Shown: positions 20,481 to 31,630, counted from the stretch's first letter. The stretch: 44,743 bases of DNA from Hypholoma sublateritium FD-334 SS-4 (GCA_000827495.1 KN817551.1:192607-237349); one strand, 5' to 3'. Numbers and translations: made by a program. Notes: generated by a model not told the origin, from the letters alone.

Positions 20481-21367
20481 AAGGGTTATATTCACGCCCA
20501 TGGGCATGGCTACGCGCTTCATGACCAGTGTCACAGCGTTCGCTCAACAGAAGTGATCTCGCTGAAGCGGCCATGCGCCAGTGCGCACCGGCGTGTCGCG
20601 CACTCCACGCTGGCAAAATGTAAACACGCAGGGTTCAAACACGCTCGCGTGAGCGCCGACGTGAAGCCTTCGAAATTGATTCTGTCGTTGGACTGGGTGC
20701 GCCTGGCATGGTCAGGTCAGTAATAGACACCGCCGTCCAGCATCTAGAGCTCCAAGGCATGCCGAAAAGGCCGAGGCTGGGTAAGTATTTCATTCGGTCC
20801 GGATTCAGTGCCGTTCTGCCGGTAGACACGCGGCGCGGTGCCGGGCATGTTCGCGCAGCGTTCAAGGAGCGCGTACCACTGGTCATCTCTCCCTTGCAGC
20901 GGGCGTCTCTTCTACGTGTACCGCAGGATTTTGCAGCTACGTGATATATTGGACATACAATTATGGGAGTTATATATACACTAAGTAAAACCGTGAGCTA
21001 ACCAGATTCATATTTGCACAGCAGTTTTTCTGTCTATGGAATGAAAGTCGTCTGGAAGACGCCGTGTTCATGTGCGATTACTATTCTCCAAGTGCTCAAG
21101 ATACGCTGCTGCACAGAGTGTGTCAGGTACTACATTCGCATCATTTACATACATAACAGGAAAATGTGCTTTCACCTCCAAATCCGAGCGTGCGGAAAGC
21201 CTTATGAAACACTCATAGCAGTAGATTTCATAAGGAGAAAATTATCGATTCATGATATGTCGTGTGAATACAATAAGCACATTATACCGTACTCTACCAG
21301 GCTCATGACAGTTCAAACAGGTCATAAGTCCGTAAAAATGAAACAGAAGTCCTGCAGCGCCCATGAC
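20481..21367. other. Spacer between lectins B and C
   Basis: A plus-strand open frame from about 20632 to 20943 (includes FEIDSVVGLGAPGMVRS and KYFIRSGFSAVLPVDTRRG) has a coding look but no start codon supported by context, no known motif and no paralog; an overlapping minus-strand frame is equally long. It may be a captured gene fragment. From 20944 to 21300 nothing is recognised. The last 70 bases match the 3' flanks of lectins A and B. Confidence 0.35.
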
Positions 21368-22455
21368 TTAAGTTGAAGTCGCCGTCCACACCTGGTTCTC
21401 GTCTCCGGATGTGCAGGTCCAAATCTGCAAGACATTACCATTGGTGAGGACTCCGTTTGTAAGATCGAGGCAGAAGTTTCCGCTGGTCAGCTTGATGGTA
21501 CCGGATGTGGTTACGGGTGTCCAGGTCTGCTGCGGCAGGTCAGCGAAGCACTCCCATATCTTCATCTGGACGCCATTAGCCCCTATGGAGAGTTTCAGCG
21601 AGAGGAGCGGACGAAAACGGTGATGACATACAGGACGATTCAACACCGGCGTCGAGACACCACTGCGACTGATCGACTGGGTTGACTGAGACCAAAGAGT
21701 CGCCGTTCCATTGCCAGCTTTGAGTAGCGGAGTTGTTGCAGTCAAATCTGGACAGATCTGTCAGTTTCGGCAAAAGAAAAAGACGGGGAAGGGGTGCATA
21801 CACATCGACAGCAGTTCCATCTGCGTAAATACCTCCCTTTATTCCTACGCATTTGGCGGCATTGCTGGTGGGGTGGATGTTAAGTGTAGTTCCCGACGGT
21901 CCTGAAGGTCCCGCGGTACCAACGTTGACCCCAACGCTAGTATACGACACGAAGGGCTCAGAAATCGGTCCCTATCCAGCAGCGTTTACCATTGAGTACC
22001 AAAGCATCTTGAAAGAGACATACCGGTAATGTGGCCAAACCGCTATGTTGGACTTGGATTGAAGCCGCGCCCGAGATATCATTAGGGACAACAAACGTGA
22101 AGTTCTCGAACGTGGTGATATCGTTCCCGAACAAGCCCTGTGATTTGTATTGTCCAATAAACAGAATTTCGCCGAGGTTGTCGGCTGGCGCGGGGCAGCC
22201 GGACGCCCCGCAGGGTGCGATGCCAATGACGAGGCTGACCTCCAATTCCCCGGCTTCGGCACTCTAAAAATATATGCTAGTAAGCAAAATGTCGTCACTG
22301 AATAGCGCACGGTTCATACGTACAGTGTCAATGCCCTCAAGGAGCTGAACCGTAAAGTTTTGGCCCGGCACAAGAGTAGCACCCGCTTTGGGAGCACCGA
22401 TGGTTTGGGCTTGGACGGCGGCGAGGAGAGAGGCGAGGAGGAATATGAGCTTCAT
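21368..22455 (-). CDS. Secreted ricin-B-fold (CBM13-like) lectin, copy C
   Basis: Five exons: 22324-22455, 22024-22263, 21802-21971, 21632-21747 and 21368-21582, giving 290 aa. Exons 2, 3, 4 and 5 have the same lengths as in copy A (240, 170, 116, 215 nt). The start at 22455 aligns with A and B (MKLIFLLASLLAAVQA signal peptide); an in-frame ATG at 22470 would add MANPI. The GPSGPSG insert is present. QxW motifs are QSW, QTW and QVW. Exon 3 begins GPISEPFVSYTS where A and B read GDVSQPG/GDVSEPG, so the junction region has diverged. The gene is intact and lies 1.4 kb upstream of copy B in the same direction, consistent with tandem duplication. Confidence 0.85.
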
Positions 22456-23010
22456 TATTGGGTTGGCCATGAATTGTAAGGGACGCGCTGTTTATATACT
22501 TGTCGGGATCCCGCTCGTCCTCCAATGGAGTCCTACGCGGATTGTATTGGTATGAATCCAAGATCAGAAAATCCACAGCAAATACCTAGATCCCGTGCAG
22601 CCCATGTTGAAACGCCCGTGTATAAATAGATGTTCGCAGTTGATCCGACATTTCCAAACGGAAGAACGGTGATCCAACTAACGTAATTATAAGCAGCGGG
22701 CAAGTGGTCAAAGAATCAACGTCCCGCAAACCGCCAACACGTCATTTTTTCTACAGCATATGAAGAAACACATCATATTTCTGCTCTATCGAAGTCGCTT
22801 ATGGGTTACCAGGATGTCGGACACGTCGTAAATACAAGCAGTTTGACTGCTATTACTTTGCTTTCCATAGTATCGAAGTACAGTAATTACTTACTATCCA
22901 TACCACTGCCAGTGACGATGAATCTAAATATAGAGCGCGCCGCCAAGCGCAGACTGGCGGAAGATATTCTGACACGAAGGGCTAATCTATCCGTAAGATG
23001 CTTAACACCC
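22456..23010. repeat. Duplicated upstream block of lectin C (hAT empty site)
   Basis: It shares a TATATAAA close to the start codon, catgttgaaacgccc, tataaatag near 22621, aaacggaagaacgg (also in B) and cgtaaatacaagcagt with the corresponding regions of A and B. The stretch at 22806-22842 crosses the hAT insertion point of copy A without any insert. No gene is seen. Confidence 0.65.
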
Positions 23011-24829
23011 CACGGGCCTGTGCACGGCTCGGTCGGCTAGGTCAGCTTGCGCATCACCAGAGAACATAGGCGGCGGCGTATGGCCTTGCAGGTCTCGAGT
23101 GGGTCAGACGTACTTCAATGCAGGGAGGCGGGGGCGTGCGCAAAGGAGTCCGGGTGGATGGAAATTTGCATGTGTTCGAAGAATAACATGCATTCACTGC
23201 GTCTCTGAAACTTTATATGCCTTAATCTCGGGCGATTGTAAGAAGGCTATCTACAATTATACAGCTGCTGCTGATCTGAAGGGCCGTGGAACAAGATAGT
23301 GCGCACGAACCCGCTGGTTTCAACGGTGCAGTATAAACCATTTCCCATATTTACTTCAATCCGCGGCTCCTAAAATGCTGCGCAAAGCAGTACTCTATAC
23401 CGAGGGCCGTCTGAGGGTGCTAAAGGGACCATGAACTTGAATATATGTGCTTGTTACCGTGTATGCATCCGAGATTTTCAGGAAAACATAGCGCGCTAGA
23501 TGGCAGCGGTATCACCTATTTTTTAATGATGTTGGGAGCGATATGATTTCGAAGATACGTGGGTCCTTTGATTCTTGGGTACATCCTTGAATCATTCTAA
23601 TACTATTATGCTCTTGCCCATTATCACGCCCATACGTGTCATCGAATTTATATCCTTGTTTTACATTTTGCAAGCTAATACTGACGACCTATCGTATCTC
23701 GATTCAGCAAGCGCATAGTTGAGACGCGTTGAACTGACCCTCGCGCTGGAATATGTTGGTGCGCAGTGGCATGTCGTGTGGTCTACTTCAAAATGCTGAA
23801 TATCCGGGCATTGGTATCTCCATTCTGTGCTTCCAGGAGCCGCTGGGCGCGGCGGCTCCGTTTCTCAATGAATGCAACGGAGAAGTCACAGTGGAATTTG
23901 CACCGCCATGTATGAGTAGCGCGTGCGGCACGGATGCGGCACCATTTCACTGGCAGTCGGGGTGCACGGCGTGGGAATGCGGCGGCAACGGACCTCCCCG
24001 AGAAGCACGCAACTTGAATGCCTTCTTGCCCTCGACATCCTTCAGCTTCATTTTTATCTTGTCTGCCCAACCGTCAAGCTCAAGGATCGCGTGTACTCAG
24101 TCGAGTCGTGCCGTGGTACGATCGATGACAAGATGTGAACTCTGCCGACGGGAGGTGCGGTCTATCGAGGAGCAGGTTGTCGTCAGCCAGCGACGTGCCG
24201 GGATAGCCAGCACCCATAGAGTGATAGTGGGCAGATACCCACTGCTCCGGGTATGTCGTCATATTCTGGATCCCCGCTCTCATCTCCCTCTGTCTGAAGT
24301 AGCCGCGCCCTCCCGCCAGTCCTATGCGGCCCCCGAGCTGTGTATCCCACATATGTTTCCTCCAACATACCGCCGTCGACTGATGCTTACTCTAATTTCT
24401 CAGCTATAGCTTCTGCACGACACCTTGACGATGGCTTCCTGCGATTGCCGTTCCCCACGCTTCTCCCCCCTACGTTACCGTCGATCTGCACGTTCCACTT
24501 CGTCATCTGGTTGGCTCCCTCCACACTACGCAGCGTCCACACAACCAGACCTTTTGGCACTTCCCACCTAGTCGCGCGGCGGAGCGCACGCTGAGAGCAG
24601 CGGCGCTATTCCCTGGTATTCGTGAAGCTCGATTATTTGCGTGGATGTTTCTCTGTGGGCGGTCGCCGTCGAACTTGCTGTCTCTCGCTGCGCTGTTCGT
24701 CGCCGTTAGCTGTCTGCTCCTGTATCGCTGTCATCCCTACGCCCATACCGTACTCTAGCCGCTCCCTCCGTTCCGTCGCCCTCTTTGCCTGCTAGGGCCT
24801 GCATCTGGATAATGTTTACTCCGTGCCAG
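23011..24829. other. Gene-free stretch
   Basis: No gene called. A 218-codon plus-strand frame (23753-24409) overlaps long frames on the opposite strand, has no motif and shows patches of pyrimidine-AG that look like decayed introns, so I treat it as non-coding. Nothing else is recognised. Confidence 0.45.
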
Positions 24830-25684
24830 AGTGCACACCTGTCCCTCCCGCCCTAGCGAAGTTGGATACACCACGCATTCTGTAGTTGTGCCCCCGTGCT
24901 CGAATTCCGATGCGACATATTTATTCCATAGCGAAAGAGAAGCACCCGTGGGCCGTTATGGGCTTGGGTCGTCCCAGGTGGCAGAGTCCGTCCATTTCCT
25001 ATCGTCACACTATTGGCGCGAAGGACGTGCATGCACGCAGGCTAGTACTCGTGCACGAACGTCTGCCCAAAGGGAGCTGCCAATGATTCTACCCGACTCG
25101 GCTTCTACTCCTTGCCCTCGCTCACGTCTCTCTTGTTAGATTGTCCGCACAGGGGGTCATGAAATGCGGTTGTTTGGGAGTGTGCGCTCCCGGTGACGCC
25201 AAGGGACGCATTGTTTAGATGGCCATGGACAGTTGATTCTGTCCGCGATGTGAATCTGCACGAAGTGCGGGGCCGGGTCCTGGATCGCTCGCGTTCTTCG
25301 TGTTTGGCCTACCGCAGGAGAGTGGCTTGGATATTTATTCGCGCGTTTTGCCCCTTGATTTACCCGTTTCGCTGACGTGTAGCTTGGGCTCCCTACTTGT
25401 TTATGATATAACTGCGCCTCGATATCCTTGTACTTGCTATTTCATTCGCACGGCGCTATGGAAAATCGTAAATGCTCATATTGTTATCGTTGTCTTGGAT
25501 GTCGTGCCCACTTCAGCAGGGTTATAATCGTACGAGGCCTACGGCCTATGAAATTTGTACGGTGTGGCGTGTGGCTTTTTTTCTGTATATTCCAGGCCGT
25601 CGACTGGGCTACAGCCACATGTGGCCTATGTGGTTGGCCACGCACAATGACCTAAGGTGTGTGGTACGTGCTGGAATGAACGAC

Positions 25685-25726
25685 TGTGGCATACTTCTGT
25701 GGCCAAGCGTCCCTCTCGTATAAATA
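25685..25726 (+). promoter_or_regulatory. u2 core promoter
   Basis: TGTGGC (25685-25690), seven bases, TGTGGCC (25698-25704), fourteen bases, TATAAATA (25719-25726). This is the ideal form of the family promoter. Further gccacatgtggcc and ttggccac copies lie within 100 nt upstream. Confidence 0.75.
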
Positions 25727-25815
25727 CGGCTTCGAACAGACGGTGAGGATCCATTCCCCGTCGCTTCAGTTCCCCCACCGCAATTACCTTCTCCGTGGCT
25801 AATAATCACAACGCC

Positions 25816-25962
25816 ATGTACCAACCGCCCTTCTATCGGCGAAACAGCGCTACACACGCACAACAAGCATGCTACCTGATTGACCCCGCCGCACACCTAT
25901 TATCGGTCGATGCGAGAAATACTATTGCCGGCATCGTGCCTGCACTGCGGCGTCGTGTCTGA
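25816..25962 (+). CDS. u2 first reading frame, QARYLID family, 48 aa
   Basis: The ATG is 97 nt downstream of TATA. The frame reads MYQPPFYRRNSATHAQQACY, then LIDPAAHLL and VDARNTIAGIV, and ends at TGA 25962. Comparison with u3 shows synonymous changes in this frame (CTA/CTG Leu, CTG/TTG Leu, CGG/AGA Arg), which supports translation. A downstream acceptor (gatttcag, ending 26013) suggests an intron starting near 25953 or 25970, so this could be exon 1 of a larger gene rather than a complete small protein. No known family recognised. Confidence 0.5.
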   Translation: MYQPPFYRRNSATHAQQACYLIDPAAHLLSVDARNTIAGIVPALRRRV

Positions 25963-26013
25963 CCTGCGTCGTACGTCTATCCGTCTACTCTGTTTATCGT
26001 CTACTGATTTCAG

Positions 26014-26680
26014 AGCCTTTCTAGTCCTCGATCTCCCCTTTTCCGCCCCATCTGGGCGCTCTGAGAAGTGGAAAAGCGGGCGCGATGCTCTTGTAGAGTA
26101 TATCGCGACGTGCATTTAGCGGGCTGCCTGAGCTGTCGATGGCCACCAACCAGTCCGTTTCCTTCAATTACCTTGAAAAGAATCGCGATGCTAAATATTT
26201 TTCTCTAGCTATGCCAATCGAGGTGCCTCGCTGGACAGTCATTGAGCAGCGCTCCTAGCCAGTCGACGGGACTCTGCAGGAAGATGCGGACGAATCCGAT
26301 GCCGCATATTGGACGCCTGGACGGCCCAGCATGTCGAAGATTCCCAACCACATCTCGTCGTGCGCAGGGACCAGACTTGATGTACAAGGCACAAGCTAGA
26401 CCGCGAGAGACCCAGGCACACATCCCACACCGGCGGGTAGGAGATCAGGACCATCGCCGGAACCACCCAAACACACGCGGTGGAGGAGTGTATGCGCCTC
26501 TTTGGATGGCTTGCGATGGATGATGTGTTGAAGCGCGCCACTGGACCGTGCCACCGACTGCAACTCACAGCTTGACAAAGTCTTTGACTTTCTGGAACGG
26601 CATGGGCGCGGACGAACGGCGCTGTCCACACAGGCCAGGGATCAAGATGCTCTTCTCGTCCGCCTTGAGCAGATGCAAGC
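26014..26680 (+). CDS. u2 downstream exons, helical protein shared with u3 (frameshifted)
   Basis: Exon-like segments follow the acceptor at 26013. The first reads AFLVLDLPFSAPSGRSEKWK, then DALVEYIA, and is broken near 26120 by one extra base relative to u3, after which LSMATNQSVSFNY continues in another frame. Then 26259-26381 (41 codons, LQEDADESDAAYW), a 59-nt intron, 26441-26524 (28 codons, EIRTIAGTTQTHAVEECMRL), a 46-nt intron, and 26571 onward (LDKVFDFLERHGRGRTALST, then RLEQMQAQL). Lengths and phases match u3 exactly. The last part is amphipathic helix, reminiscent of N-terminal helical-bundle domains of fungal signalling proteins, but I cannot name a family. u2 is probably a pseudogene because of the frameshift; the link to the first frame is unproved. 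Confidence 0.45.
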
Positions 26681-27052
26681 CCAGCTGATGTGCGGTCCAA
26701 TCATCTTTCTTTTGCATGCCTTGCCGAAGAAGGCCTGCGCGAATACGGGTCCGCGGTGTCGCCCCACAGAGAGGTCATCCCGCAGATCTCCCAAGTGGTG
26801 TCAGCACATTGCGGGCCAGAGACCTCGGGCAGCCCGTCTACTTCCTACATGACAGCCAGCGCGTCAGCAGAGTGCAGGATATTATTGGATCGTCACCGCG
26901 GCTATTCTTCCCGAGGACAGTCGTGAAATAACGTGATGCGAGTTGAAATGTCTCTGCATGTCTCGGTCTGGTATCTGTGACCACAATAATTCCAGAGCTA
27001 CCTCATCGTCCGTTTTAATTATAGGTACTTTTTCAGAGCAGTATATGTACTT

Positions 27053-27070
27053 GTTAGTTATCAAACTGTA
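27053..27070 (+). promoter_or_regulatory. u2 conserved 3' motif
   Basis: GTTAGTTATCAAACTGTA, followed by an AT-rich tail, about 1.2 kb downstream of the u2 first frame. Confidence 0.6.
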
Positions 27071-27921
27071 TATTTTTTATTCATTCTTTATGCGTACATG
27101 TGGGACCTATTCCGCCATTGGTAAACCCGCTGGTCGCACCGGGGAAAGGTATGCAATAATTTGCAGCTGATAATATTTGCGCCCCAACTCTACCGCTATA
27201 ACGCCAGAGTGTACACCTGTCGTTTATTCCTCAGCTCAATTTGAACGACGGCTCCTGTTGATGTGTTCGGGTGCTCGAATGTCGCTGCGGCATACTTCTA
27301 CCGTCTCGGCCGCACCGGGCCCAGGTTTCCTAGGCCAACCATCTATGTATCGTTGTATCATGGACGTGTATGCGCGCAAGGCCTATCTCTCGCACACGAA
27401 CGCCTCCCCACGATAAACCGCTGATAATTCTACCTGACTGAGCTTCTATTCGTTGCACTTTTTCTCACTTCTCTGTCGTCAGGTTATCCATCCAGGGATG
27501 CATTGTTGAGATGGCCGAGAAAATGTGGCTTCTGCGCGATGTGTCTATGCCCGCAGAGAAATGGTTTCGATGCTTATTCGTGCCGTTTTTTCACGTCGTT
27601 TCAGCACTTGATTTCGTTAAGTGTACATTCTTTGTGTAGCTCAGGCTCTCTGCTAGGGCTCTTGATATCCTATACTAGCTATTACCTTTGCATCAAATCG
27701 TAGAAAATCATAAATTTCTCAGATTGTTAACGTTAATAGGGATATCGTGGAAACTTCAGTTGGGTTATAATCGGCGTATGCCCTATATGGAACTGGACGG
27801 TGTGGCGTCCTGTGGCTTTCTTCTCGATATCTGAGGCCGCTGACGAGGCTACAGCCACATGGAATATGTCGCTGGCCATGCACAATGGCCGATGGTACTA
27901 CATTATAATGAAATGAACAAC

Positions 27922-27963
27922 CGTGGCATTCTTATGTGGCCAAGCGTCCTTCTCGTATAAATA
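27922..27963 (+). promoter_or_regulatory. u3 core promoter
   Basis: cGTGGC (27922-27927), seven bases, TGTGGCC (27935-27941), fourteen bases, TATAAATA (27956-27963), the same spacing as u2 and u6. Confidence 0.75.
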
Positions 27964-28030
27964 CAGCTTTGAACAGACGGTGAAAATCCATTCCTCATCG
28001 CTCCAGTTCCCCCACCCCAACTGCATTCCC

Positions 28031-28198
28031 ATGTCAGATATTGACAATAACTTGCACCAACCTCCTTTCGAGGAGCGAAATAGCGCTGAACGCGCACAAC
28101 AAGCACGCTACCTGATTGACCCTGCCGCACACCTGTTAACGGTCGATGCGAGAAATACTATTGCCGGCATCGTGTCTGCATTGAGACATCCTGTCTGA
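28031..28198 (+). CDS. u3 first reading frame, QARYLID family, 55 aa
   Basis: The ATG is 75 nt downstream of TATA. The frame starts MSDIDNNLHQPPFEERNSAE, continues RAQQARYLIDPAAHLL and VDARNTIAGIVSALR, and stops at TGA 28198. It aligns with u2 over the last 40 residues; u3 has a longer N-terminus because u2 starts at an internal point. No targeting signal is seen. As in u2, an acceptor (actcatttcag near 28240-28250) follows, so it may be a first exon. Function unknown. Confidence 0.5.
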   Translation: MSDIDNNLHQPPFEERNSAERAQQARYLIDPAAHLLTVDARNTIAGIVSALRHPV

Positions 28199-28250
28199 CC
28201 TGCGTCGTACATCCATCCGTCTACTCTGTTTACTGTCTACTCATTTCAGA

Positions 28251-28900
28251 GCCTTTCTAGTCCTCGATTTCCCTTTTTCCGCCCCATCTGGGCGCTCGGA
28301 GAAGTGGAAAAACGGGTGCGATGCTCTTGTAGAGTATATCGCGATGTGCATTTACCATGCTGCCTGGCTGTCGATGGCTACCAACCAGTCCGTATCCTTC
28401 AATTACCGAGAAAAGAGTTGCGGTGCTGAATATTTTGCTTTAGCCATGCTGTTCGCGGCGCCTCGCCGGATAGTCATTGAGCAGCGCTCCTAGCCAGCCG
28501 ACGAGAATCTTCAGGAAGCCGCGGACGAATCCGACGCCGGAGATTGGACGCATGGATTCCCCAGCATCGCGAAGATTCCCACCCACATCTCGTCGTGTGT
28601 AGAGACCAGACTTGGTGTACAAGGCGCAAGCTAGACCGCGAGAGACCCAGACACACATCCCACACCGGCGGGCAGGAGATCAGGACCATCGCCGGAACCA
28701 CCCAAACACACGCGGTGGAGGAGGTTATGCGACTCTTTGGATGGCTTGCGATGCATGATGTGTTGAAGCGCGCCACTGGACCGTGCCACCGACTGCAACT
28801 CACAGCTTGACAAAGTCTTTCACTTTCTCAAACGGCATGGGCGCGAACGAATGGCTCTGTCCACACAGCTCAGGAGTCAAGATGTCATTCTGGTCTTTCT
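28251..28900 (+). CDS. u3 downstream exons, helical protein shared with u2
   Basis: The first segment stays open for about 80 codons (AFLVLDFPFSAPSGRSEKWK, DALVEYIAMCIYHAAWLSMA, NQSVSFNYREK) until TAG at 28491, unlike the frameshifted u2. Then 28494-28616 (41 codons, LQEAADESDAGDW), intron 59 nt, 28676-28759 (28 codons, EIRTIAGTTQTHAVEEVMRL), intron 46 nt, and 28806 onward (LDKVFHFLKRHGRERMALST). Exon and intron lengths equal those of u2. How the first segment joins 28494 is unclear because a stop separates them; a short unseen intron or decay is possible. Later 28985-29122 is open with DVVVYDCAHQEEISYDALFY and LILEFTGGAIFLYVQITDC, which looks like beta-rich coding sequence. Confidence 0.45.
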
Positions 28901-29492
28901 CAAATCGGTTGGACGAGACCGCAGCCCTTCCTTCATGGCTATTCTCGGGGCTTGTGTCTGACCATCCCCTCCCTGTCCAATGATGTGGTCGTATACGACT
29001 GCGCCCATCAAGAAGAAATCAGTTATGACGCTCTTTTTTATCTGGGGGAAAACGTGGACAGCCTGATACTCGAATTTACGGGAGGTGCGATCTTCCTCTA
29101 TGTGCAAATCACCGACTGTTAACTGACGGAGCACACCATATAGATTTCATATATCCATGCACCCCAATCGTTTACAGCGAGATCCACGCCTTGAGCATCC
29201 TATTCTTGAAACTTGGGGCGAAGATCGATCACGACGCGTACTTACAGATATTTCTCCGGGCAAACGGAATGTTACGACCTTACTTCCTACATCACAGTTG
29301 GTAGTGTGCAGTATATTATTGGATCGTCACGACAGCTATACCTCCAGGTGCAAATGAAGGTACTACCACCATTCGGATTTAAGAGTGTTTTTAAATACTC
29401 AGTCTGGTATCCATGATCACGATAATTCCAGAGCTAGCTCGCCGTCCGTTATGATTACTTACTTTAAATACTATTCTCAGACACTTGTACTT

Positions 29493-29510
29493 GTTAGTTA
29501 TCAAACTGTA
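29493..29510 (+). promoter_or_regulatory. u3 conserved 3' motif
   Basis: GTTAGTTATCAAACTGTA with an AT-rich tail, 1.3 kb downstream of the u3 first frame. It is preceded at 29306-29322 by tattattggatcgtcac, also shared with u2. Confidence 0.6.
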
Positions 29511-29620
29511 TATTTTCTATTCGTCATATTTGCGCCGATGTGGAACCCGCTCAGCCAATGGAAACACCACTGGCCACACCGGGAGAAAGGTATAACACGA
29601 TAATTTGCGCATGCGGTCGC

Positions 29621-31440
29621 GCACAACGGGCGGTCGGTACACGGCCGCCGATACAGCACATCAATTTTTTGGCAGACTTAAATTTTCAGATCAGGAATAT
29701 CGGTGTACAGAGTGTGTGAGAATATTATATAATGAGCAGAGAGATTAATGTAGCCTTGCAGGACATAACTGCGAGAGCTGCGGCCGGCTGCGGCGTCTGG
29801 CCGGCGGCGGAGTCCAGACGCGGCCTGGGAATTCCCGGATGATACGACTGATGATGACAGGATGACGATGATATCAAACGCTCACAAAGACCTTCTACTT
29901 CGCTCCCTGCTTGTGTACCCCACCTCCTCCCCGCTGCAGGAACAATCGACTGTTTTCATTGAACTACGCAAAACACGCTTGCTAGCATTTCGATGTGCAT
30001 GCTCTCAGTAATACGTGGCACCTGACGATATGATTGACAGGGCAGGGCAAGCTGCAACAATGGTGGCGGGGTGCAGCGAATCGCGAGCCCGAGAGTAGAC
30101 GCCTGTTCATTGCCATGTTACCCAGAGACACTTGGAGGAAAGGACAACATCGATCAGAAGGATCCGCACCCCGAGTACGTCGCCATTTCGTTGAAACCTC
30201 GTATCCGTCTCACGACGCGTAGCCTCCGCGTTGGCCCATTTCCACGGCTCTGTCGGCCCTCTTTGTATCTGTTTGCGGTTCTGCATGTATAGCGGTGAGT
30301 GCTATGTCAAATTCATGGTACTTATGCTTTCGTCCCTCCTCAGCTGCTTGTCCTCCATCATTCCCCTGACCCTGGTCGTCTCTTCCGTCACGCCCCCGTA
30401 TTCTATGAGGCCGTCGCTCTGTCGTGCTCCGAAACGTGCTGAATTCACACAGCGATTCCTGTCATCGTCAATAGGGGTGCACCGTAAAGTGCACGCTGTG
30501 TGCTAAGCAGCCTCCCCGTTATATGTTGGCACTATCGCGTGCGTGTGTCTGCTGGGGATGCGCGTCTTCCTGCCTTTCTATCTCTCCCCTTCGCAGCGGC
30601 ATGCGCGCCTATCTGCGCCTTATTTATGCGCTCTCCGTCGTCGGGTCTTTGGTTCAGAAGGGATTTCAAATCTTCACTCTGGATTAGCGCGCCCAGACAC
30701 TCTGGAAACACGCTGTTCAGATGACTAGCATATTTGTTGATTCCTTCTGTCCATCCAATATCACGCTGCGCCTCTTCCTCTGGATGGTGTAAGGCGGAGC
30801 GAGTAAACTGTTTCAATCTTGCTTCGCGCGAGATCATTAACGCGCTGGAATAGGCCACCTCCAATTCTTTTCCGCTGTATTCCTTCCATACCGCATGGAA
30901 ACTACCGCATGAAAATCCGACCTACCTATCAGACATCCACGCGCCTGACTTCCCGCAGAGAGCCCGTAAGATATACGTCCTGCGGGGTGCGCTTTGCAGC
31001 TCGGGTCGCCTTGCTTGACAGCGGTATCCGCTAATGGTTGGCTGTATCTGTACTGAAGACTTAGTGTCTATTATCTGGGACTTGGATGCGCCATGACGCG
31101 GTGTGCGGCACTCTTCAGATCAACCAGCGTGTAGCTCTCCTGCCTGAGACTTGGAAGCCTGTACACTGGGGGGGTTGCTATGTGGATTACGCACGCTCGA
31201 GATATCGCATGGCTATGCCGGTGGCTTCAGGCCATTCTATACGCCGTTCCCTGCCTCGCCGTATCGCGGAACTCCCGCAATAGTACGTGGTTGTTCTTCT
31301 GTATCTCGGTATAAATCGAGTTATTATATTTAGAATCAGTTGAGCGTTGCTCGCCATCTTTCATATTTGCATGCTCTTCTGCAGTAATATCTTTGTTGAT
31401 GTAGATATTCTCCGAGCACCGCACAGAGGCTGGACGCTCG
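29621..31440. other. Gene-free stretch with exon-like fragments
   Basis: No complete gene. A perfect 8-bp stem (gcgtctgg at 29793-29800, ccagacgc at 29814-29821) sits in a GC-rich patch. A fragment near 30642-30726 reads VFGSEGISNLHSG and resembles 35889-35990 (VFRSEGINLHHSG). A segment near 30890-30970 ends in a plausible splice donor. These look like remains of decayed genes. Confidence 0.45.
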
Positions 31441-31590
31441 GGATACATTTGGCTATGTCCGTCGGCCGAGAAGACGTGGCCTCTTGGGTCGTGTGCATCG
31501 ACTATCTCCATTTTGGCCGATGGATATGCTGCGACATGATAGTGGCGTACCTTCTTGGCGATGAACAATGTTATTATGTGTGGAAACGAG

Positions 31591-31630
31591 TGTGGCAGAC
31601 ATACGTGGCCAGAGTCTTTAGCATATAAAT
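31591..31630 (+). promoter_or_regulatory. u4 core promoter
   Basis: TGTGGC (31591-31596), seven bases, cGTGGCC (31604-31610), thirteen bases, TATAAAT (31624-31630). Additional tggcc/tggcg boxes occur upstream from 31450. Confidence 0.7.

Larger units (their letters stand above)
24830..27190 (+). repeat. Tandem duplication, copy 1 (carries u2)
   Basis: This 2.3-kb segment is repeated downstream at about 27205-29620. Corresponding features are spaced 2237 nt apart at the TATA boxes (25719 and 27956). Shared landmarks in order: agtg(c/t)acacctgtc, gtgctcgaat, gatgg ccgag/ccatgg region, gggttataatcg, gctacagccacatg, promoter, QARYLID frame, exons, tattattggatcgtcac, and GTTAGTTATCAAACTGTA. The copies have many substitutions and small indels, so the duplication is not recent. 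Confidence 0.75.
27205..29620 (+). repeat. Tandem duplication, copy 2 (carries u3)
   Basis: This is the second copy of the 2.24-kb period duplication, in direct orientation immediately after copy 1. It preserves the order of promoter, first frame, exons and 3' motif. Its right end (ccgggagaaaggtataacacgataatttgc) matches the end of copy 1 (ccggggaaaggtatgcaataatttgc). Confidence 0.75.

Noticed and set aside
20635..20886. Minus-strand frame between lectins B and C
   Set aside because: Overlaps a longer plus-strand frame; neither strand has start context or a known domain, so only noted as a possible gene fragment.
21014..21376. 120-codon plus-strand frame running into lectin C
   Set aside because: It lies in the 3' flank of lectin C, has no motif, and its end is antisense to the lectin stop region.
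23753..24409. 218-codon plus-strand open frame
   Set aside because: No motif, no splice support, long overlapping frames on the opposite strand and GC-rich composition; most likely chance.
26239..26700. 153-codon minus-strand frame opposite the u2 exons (and its u3 counterpart 28474-28803)
   Set aside because: Conserved between the copies only because the plus-strand exons are; the splice signals and phases fit the plus strand.
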